From: Methanosarcinales archaeon
Lineage (GTDB): Archaea; Halobacteriota; Methanosarcinia; Methanosarcinales; Methanocomedenaceae
DNA: 9,314 nucleotides
Direction of reading: 5' to 3'
NCBI GenBank assembly: GCA_023136155.1
Contig: JAGLRT010000104.1
Location: 1-9,314, forward strand
Shown: piece after piece, positions 6,652 to 9,314 of the stretch
How the letters are laid out: the number at the start of each line of letters is the position of its first letter
How positions within the stretch are numbered: the stretch's first letter is position 1
Program-made: the position numbers and the translations under genes
The notes under the pieces: generated by a model
What the model was told of the DNA's origin: nothing
The model's database searches: none
What the model saw: the letters and a program-made list of their open reading frames with translations, nothing else

Positions 6652-7719
6652 ATGTCAGATATCAGTATCACAAGGACTCAAAATAGCCACATATCTGAGG
6701 TTGACTTTCATACACTGGGCTTTGGCGACGTTTTTACAGACCATATGTTCAGTATGGATTACGAAAACGGCAAATGGGTTAATCCCAGGATAGAACCCTA
6801 TGGAAAGATAGAGTTCGAACCTGCCATGTGCACCCTGCACTATGCCCAGTCAGTATTTGAAGGACTCAAAGCTTTTCATACAAAAGATGGCAGCATCAAC
6901 ATATTCCGCCCTGAGAAAAACCTTGAACGTTTGAACCGGTCTGACGTGAGAATGTGCATCCCTGAGGTCGATTTGGATATGTTCATGGAGGCCATGACCG
7001 AACTAATCAAACAGGACAGAAATTGGATACCTACCTTAAAGGGATATTCCCTGTACATTCGTCCGTTTATCTTTGGTACCGATAATTTCCTTGGCGTACA
7101 TCCGTCCAGTACATATCGATTCATGATAATCCTTTCCCCGGTTGGTGCATACTACAAAGAAGGTTTCAATCCAGTCAGCCTGCTGGTCCCCGATGAATAT
7201 GTCAGAGCGGTAAAGGGCGGTGTGGGAGAGGCCAAGACCTCTGGCAACTATGCAGCCAGCCTGCTGCCTGCACAGATAGCTCAGGAAAAAGGTTTTACCC
7301 AGGTACTGTGGCTGGACGGCGAACAGCACAAGTACATCGATGAAGTGGGCACCATGAATATCTTTTTTGTAATAGACGATGTGGTGATAACACCGCCTCT
7401 GGAAGGCTCTATCCTGCCCGGTATAACCAGGGACACTGCAATCCAGCTTACGAAATCGTGGGGTATGGAAGTCCAAGAAAAGCGAATCTCTATAGACGAG
7501 GTCATAGAAGCCTCAAAACAGGGACGGCTCCAGGAGGTATTCGGCACTGGTACAGCAGCTGTCATATCCCCAGTGGGCGAGATACAGTACAAGGAAACAA
7601 ACATCAATATCAATGACGGTGAGATTGGTCCAATCGCAAATCGTTTGTACGATGAGATTACGCGTATCCAAAACGGCGAGATACCTGACACCCATAATTG
7701 GATCTATAATATTCCTTAA
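6652..7719 (+). CDS. ilvE: Branched-chain amino acid aminotransferase (long form)
   Basis: This PLP-dependent fold-type IV aminotransferase makes leucine, isoleucine and valine from their 2-oxo acids with glutamate as amino donor. The 355-residue protein has the landmarks of the longer BCAT type found in many bacteria and in eukaryotes: LHYAQSVFEGLKAF (62-75), RPEKNLERLNRS (86-97), and the Schiff-base lysine in GEAKTSGNYAASL (Lys195). It also has QVLWLDG (217-223), EVGTMN (231-236) with the cofactor-contacting Glu231, ILPGITR, and FGTGTAAVISPV. The ATG at 6652 has AGGGGT (6639-6644) seven bases upstream. The archaeal short form of about 300 residues has different motifs, so this version may have been gained from bacteria (inference). 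The gene is divergent from lysA and ends 12 bases before the stop of the convergent phosphoribosyltransferase gene. Confidence 0.95.
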   Translation: MSDISITRTQNSHISEVDFHTLGFGDVFTDHMFSMDYENGKWVNPRIEPYGKIEFEPAMCTLHYAQSVFEGLKAFHTKDGSINIFRPEKNLERLNRSDVRMCIPEVDLDMFMEAMTELIKQDRNWIPTLKGYSLYIRPFIFGTDNFLGVHPSSTYRFMIILSPVGAYYKEGFNPVSLLVPDEYVRAVKGGVGEAKTSGNYAASLLPAQIAQEKGFTQVLWLDGEQHKYIDEVGTMNIFFVIDDVVITPPLEGSILPGITRDTAIQLTKSWGMEVQEKRISIDEVIEASKQGRLQEVFGTGTAAVISPVGEIQYKETNININDGEIGPIANRLYDEITRIQNGEIPDTHNWIYNIP

Positions 7720-7731
7720 ATGCGGGCAGTA

Positions 7732-8427
7732 CTAATCCGAATTCCTGTAGACAACTTTTCCTTGCTTGTCAATACGATTAATCATTCCCTGCATTTCCAT
7801 ATCTTCAAAGATACTGTTGAGTTTCCCGATGCCTATTGAAAGCTGGAAATCATGCAACAACCGCTGCTGTATCTTTTCCACCGGCTGCCATTCTTCAACT
7901 GCTATCCGTTTAATGAAACCTGACAAGTCCTCGAACATGGCCCAGGGATATATGACCCAGCGCCATTTCACGATCCTATGCGCATAATAGTCAGGCACAA
8001 TGGTTGAACATGTCTTATGCTGCAGCACGGCCGTCCGCACTTCAGATGGCTGGCAATTTCTGATATAATTAAGTGCAGCAAGGAGTGTATCACCGGTATC
8101 AGTAATATCGTCCACTAGCAGCACCCGCATATTGGATATATCTGTGGACAGACCGAACCGTATATGAGCCTGGTCATCAATGGTGGCTGCTACGCCCCAG
8201 TGTTCTACTTTTATAGTGGTCAGGTCGCGGAAGAGAAGGTAATCACATACCACCCTTGCAGGGACATAACCTCCCCTGCCGATGGCAACAATAATTTCAG
8301 GTTCAAACTTGGAGGTATGTACCTTGCGAGCCAGTTCACGAGACATCCCTGCTGCTTCACCCCAGGATATCAACTGGCATCGGAAATGTTCTTTTTTTGT
8401 ATAATCCGAACCCGTAAAATCTTCCAT
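7732..8427 (-). CDS. Phosphoribosyltransferase with C-terminal helical (winged-helix-like) extension
   Basis: This 231-residue protein contains a purine-type phosphoribosyltransferase domain of the archaeal COG2236 kind at about 17-165. It has IVAIGRGGYVPARVVCDYL (46-64), the PRPP-binding loop VLLVDDITDTGDT (102-114), and TAVLQHKTCSTIVPDYYA, then VIYPWAMFED. These enzymes join a base such as hypoxanthine, guanine or xanthine to PRPP in purine salvage. The base cannot be assigned here. Residues about 170-231 go beyond the usual end of the domain. They form two or three likely helices and a terminal GMINRIDKQGKVVYR hairpin that resembles the wing of a winged-helix DNA-binding domain, so a regulatory role is possible. 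No ribosome binding site precedes the ATG at 8427, and a TATA-like run lies about 20 bases upstream, so the mRNA may be leaderless. No other ATG gives a full domain. Confidence 0.88.
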   Translation of the reverse strand: MEDFTGSDYTKKEHFRCQLISWGEAAGMSRELARKVHTSKFEPEIIVAIGRGGYVPARVVCDYLLFRDLTTIKVEHWGVAATIDDQAHIRFGLSTDISNMRVLLVDDITDTGDTLLAALNYIRNCQPSEVRTAVLQHKTCSTIVPDYYAHRIVKWRWVIYPWAMFEDLSGFIKRIAVEEWQPVEKIQQRLLHDFQLSIGIGKLNSIFEDMEMQGMINRIDKQGKVVYRNSD

Positions 8428-8443
8428 AGTTAATTACTATTGA

Positions 8444-8453
8444 TTTTATTTAA
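8444..8453 (-). promoter_or_regulatory. Candidate TATA box close to the phosphoribosyltransferase start
   Basis: On the minus strand the run ATTAAATAAA (8453-8444) is centred about 21 bases before the ATG at 8427. Archaeal TATA boxes sit about 25 bases before the transcript start, so the mRNA may begin at or next to the ATG. The absence of any Shine-Dalgarno sequence fits this. Confidence 0.35.
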
Positions 8454-8513
8454 TTAACCTTTTCTGAATTGACGGGACATTGGAAAACATTATTATGTGC
8501 TGATTAACCTGTT

Positions 8514-8963
8514 ATGTTCAGTATGAAGGACACAAACCTGAATAAAAGCATGAAACACCGCACCAGGATTCAGCGGCTTACCTACCTGTTCCAGAGCAAG
8601 AAAGCAGAACTTGCCGCAGGTTACCAGGGATATCAAGAATTGCTGGGGTTCGTTGACCAATGCAACCGCTTGGGTATCACTGACCGTGGGCAGGAAATGG
8701 CACTGAATGACTGGATAGACCTACTTGAGTGCTGGCCCTTTGTGGGAGGGGGTAATGCAGGACCGCTGTCCCATGTGCAGAGGCAAAGAACCATGGTGCG
8801 GGATGGATTTGTATGTACCATGTGCGGCCGACCAGCCGATGAGGTGCATCACAAGTCCACAAGGTCAAAGGGTGGGAGGAACAGGGGTGCAAATCTTACT
8901 ACATTGTGTGTGGAATGTCACGAAAAGGTGCATGGAGCAAGGTCTGGTATTTGTAAAAAATGA
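8514..8963 (+). CDS. Small HNH-domain protein, putative endonuclease
   Basis: The 149-residue protein has a C-terminal HNH nuclease domain at about 94-141. The zinc knuckle CTMC (Cys101, Cys104) is followed by EVHHKSTRSKGGRNR with the catalytic-position His112/His113, Asn127 in GANLTTLC, and the second knuckle CVECHEKVH (Cys132, Cys135, His136, His140). HNH domains cut DNA with one metal ion. The first ~90 residues are basic and helical (HRTRIQRLTYLFQSKKAEL) and I do not recognise them; they may bind DNA. No helicase, methylase, RuvC or intein signature is present, so it is not part of an evident restriction system. The start is uncertain among the ATGs at 8514, 8523 and 8550: none has a ribosome binding site, and a TATA-like ACATTATTATG (8487-8497) suggests a leaderless message. 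It is divergent from the phosphoribosyltransferase gene. Confidence 0.82.
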   Translation: MFSMKDTNLNKSMKHRTRIQRLTYLFQSKKAELAAGYQGYQELLGFVDQCNRLGITDRGQEMALNDWIDLLECWPFVGGGNAGPLSHVQRQRTMVRDGFVCTMCGRPADEVHHKSTRSKGGRNRGANLTTLCVECHEKVHGARSGICKK

Positions 8964-9012
8964 AGGTACTGCATTGGATCCTGTAATAATTGTTATGCAA
9001 GTCAACAAGATT

Positions 9013-9045
9013 GGCTGCCACTCTGACGGGCTGCGTTGGCAGAGT
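9013..9045 (+). other. Two mutually exclusive short hairpins after the HNH gene
   Basis: CTGCCA (9015-9020) can pair with TGGCAG (9037-9042), or ACTCTG (9020-9025) with CAGAGT (9040-9045). The two six-base stems share bases and cannot form together. GGCTGC is also repeated directly at 9013-9018 and 9029-9034. The element lies about 50 bases past the HNH stop codon and just before the stronger inverted repeat at 9058-9123. Confidence 0.3.
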
Positions 9046-9057
9046 CAATTGAATAAT

Positions 9058-9123
9058 AGCACCCACACCACAAGTGCGGACTGAGCAGATCCAGATGGGC
9101 ACATGCTCTCGTGGTGTGGGGCT
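9058..9123 (+). other. Strong inverted repeat, possible structured RNA or terminator
   Basis: CCCACACCAC (9062-9071) is perfectly complementary to GTGGTGTGGG (9111-9120). Beyond a single bulged A at 9061, AGC (9058-9060) pairs with GCT (9121-9123), giving 13 base pairs. Inside the 39-base loop, GAGCA (9083-9087) pairs with TGCTC (9104-9108), so a two-level hairpin forms. The element lies between the HNH gene and the promoter-like sequence of the next gene. It could be a terminator or 3' stabiliser for HNH mRNA, a small RNA of its own, or a DNA site. It is too GC-rich and long-stemmed to be ordinary spacer in this AT-rich context. It has no tRNA features. Confidence 0.5.
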
Positions 9124-9135
9124 GGCGGACATAAA

Positions 9136-9145
9136 AGTATTTAAA
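9136..9145 (+). promoter_or_regulatory. Candidate TATA box for the oxidoreductase gene
   Basis: AGTATTTAAA lies about 95 bases before the ATG at 9241 and just past the inverted repeat at 9058-9123. It would produce a leader of about 70 bases, so the hairpin would be outside this transcript. Tentative. Confidence 0.3.
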
Positions 9146-9240
9146 CCAACACTACACGATATTCATCACTATTATTAATTAGAATTGTGGGGAATTGATC
9201 TGAAAAAAATCAAAGTAAAGCAATCCTTGGAGAAATACTC

Positions 9241-9314
9241 ATGAAAGCGATTGTATTCACAAAATACGGATTACCGGATGTTCTTCAGCTCAAAGAGGTA
9301 GAAAAACCAACTCC
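9241..9314 (+). CDS. MDR-family quinone oxidoreductase/alcohol dehydrogenase, N-terminal fragment
   Basis: Only the first 24 codons are in the window; the gene runs off the end. They read MKAIVFTKYGLPDVLQLKEV followed by EKPT, the highly typical beginning of medium-chain dehydrogenase/reductase proteins such as NAD(P)H quinone oxidoreductases and zinc-type alcohol dehydrogenases. Such enzymes transfer hydride between NAD(P)H and quinones, enones or alcohols. GGAG (9229-9232) lies eight bases before the ATG and supports the start. Whether zinc ligands are present, and therefore which branch it belongs to, cannot be seen here. Confidence 0.8.
   Translation, partial: MKAIVFTKYGLPDVLQLKEVEKPT

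Noticed and set aside
8097..8108. TATCAGTAATAT match to the ilvE-upstream repeat
   Set aside because: It lies within the PRPP-loop codons of the phosphoribosyltransferase gene, where the protein sequence explains it.
8514..9123. HNH gene plus downstream structured element as an IscB/HEARO-type RNA-guided system
   Set aside because: IscB proteins are much larger and carry a RuvC domain around the HNH; neither is present here, and the RNA is only a short hairpin.
9058..9132. H/ACA guide RNA reading of the hairpin followed by ACA at 9130
   Set aside because: No convincing kink-turn or guide pocket is visible, and the ACA is not directly at the foot of the stem.
9185..9244. Small leader peptide frame (TTG at 9185) ending in an ATGA overlap with the oxidoreductase gene
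   Set aside because: It has no ribosome binding site or ATG and is only about 19 codons long; the overlap can arise by chance.

Overview
The window looks like a chromosomal segment of a methanogen-related archaeon, most likely of the Methanosarcina class (Methanosarcinales or an ANME-2/Methanoperedens-like relative). The grounds are an archaeal lipid-saturation enzyme (digeranylgeranylglycerophospholipid reductase) preceded by its own small ferredoxin, as known in Methanosarcina acetivorans; a CxxCxxCC cysteine-cluster protein; an archaeal-type phosphoribosyltransferase; GGAGG-type ribosome binding sites; and AT-rich TATA-like promoters. The lineage is inferred from gene content. No rRNA, tRNA, insertion sequence or CRISPR array was seen.

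Layout. Positions 3-644 hold the C-terminal part of an unrecognised protein whose start lies upstream of the window. About 360 bases without a convincing gene follow. A cysteine-cluster (YkgJ-like) protein on the minus strand (1004-1711) and a four-helix membrane protein on the plus strand (1928-2311) are divergent around a region with a perfect 12-bp palindrome. Next is a compact minus-strand operon, read right to left: a 57-residue 2x[4Fe-4S] ferredoxin with a TTG start (5003-4830), geranylgeranyl reductase (4833-3607) and a class II fructose-bisphosphate aldolase-like protein (3610-2471). Both junctions are ATGA overlaps, each with a GGAGGT ribosome binding site. Upstream, lysA (diaminopimelate decarboxylase, minus) and ilvE (branched-chain aminotransferase, plus) diverge from a 228-bp promoter region with short repeats. 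ilvE converges with only 12 bp of spacing on a phosphoribosyltransferase that has a C-terminal extension resembling a winged helix. That gene in turn diverges from a small HNH-nuclease-type gene. A 277-bp spacer with a strong inverted repeat leads to the first 24 codons of an MDR-family quinone oxidoreductase/alcohol dehydrogenase, cut by the window end.

How the genes fit together. The ferredoxin probably delivers electrons to the reductase, which saturates the isoprenoid chains of archaeal membrane lipids. The aldolase could supply dihydroxyacetone phosphate, the precursor of the sn-glycerol-1-phosphate lipid backbone, so one transcript may link backbone supply with chain saturation (inference). 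lysA and ilvE are amino-acid biosynthesis genes that may share regulation. I found no clear, fully new multi-gene system. The best leads are the aldolase inside the lipid operon, the structured element after the HNH gene, and the fused C-terminal domain on the phosphoribosyltransferase.
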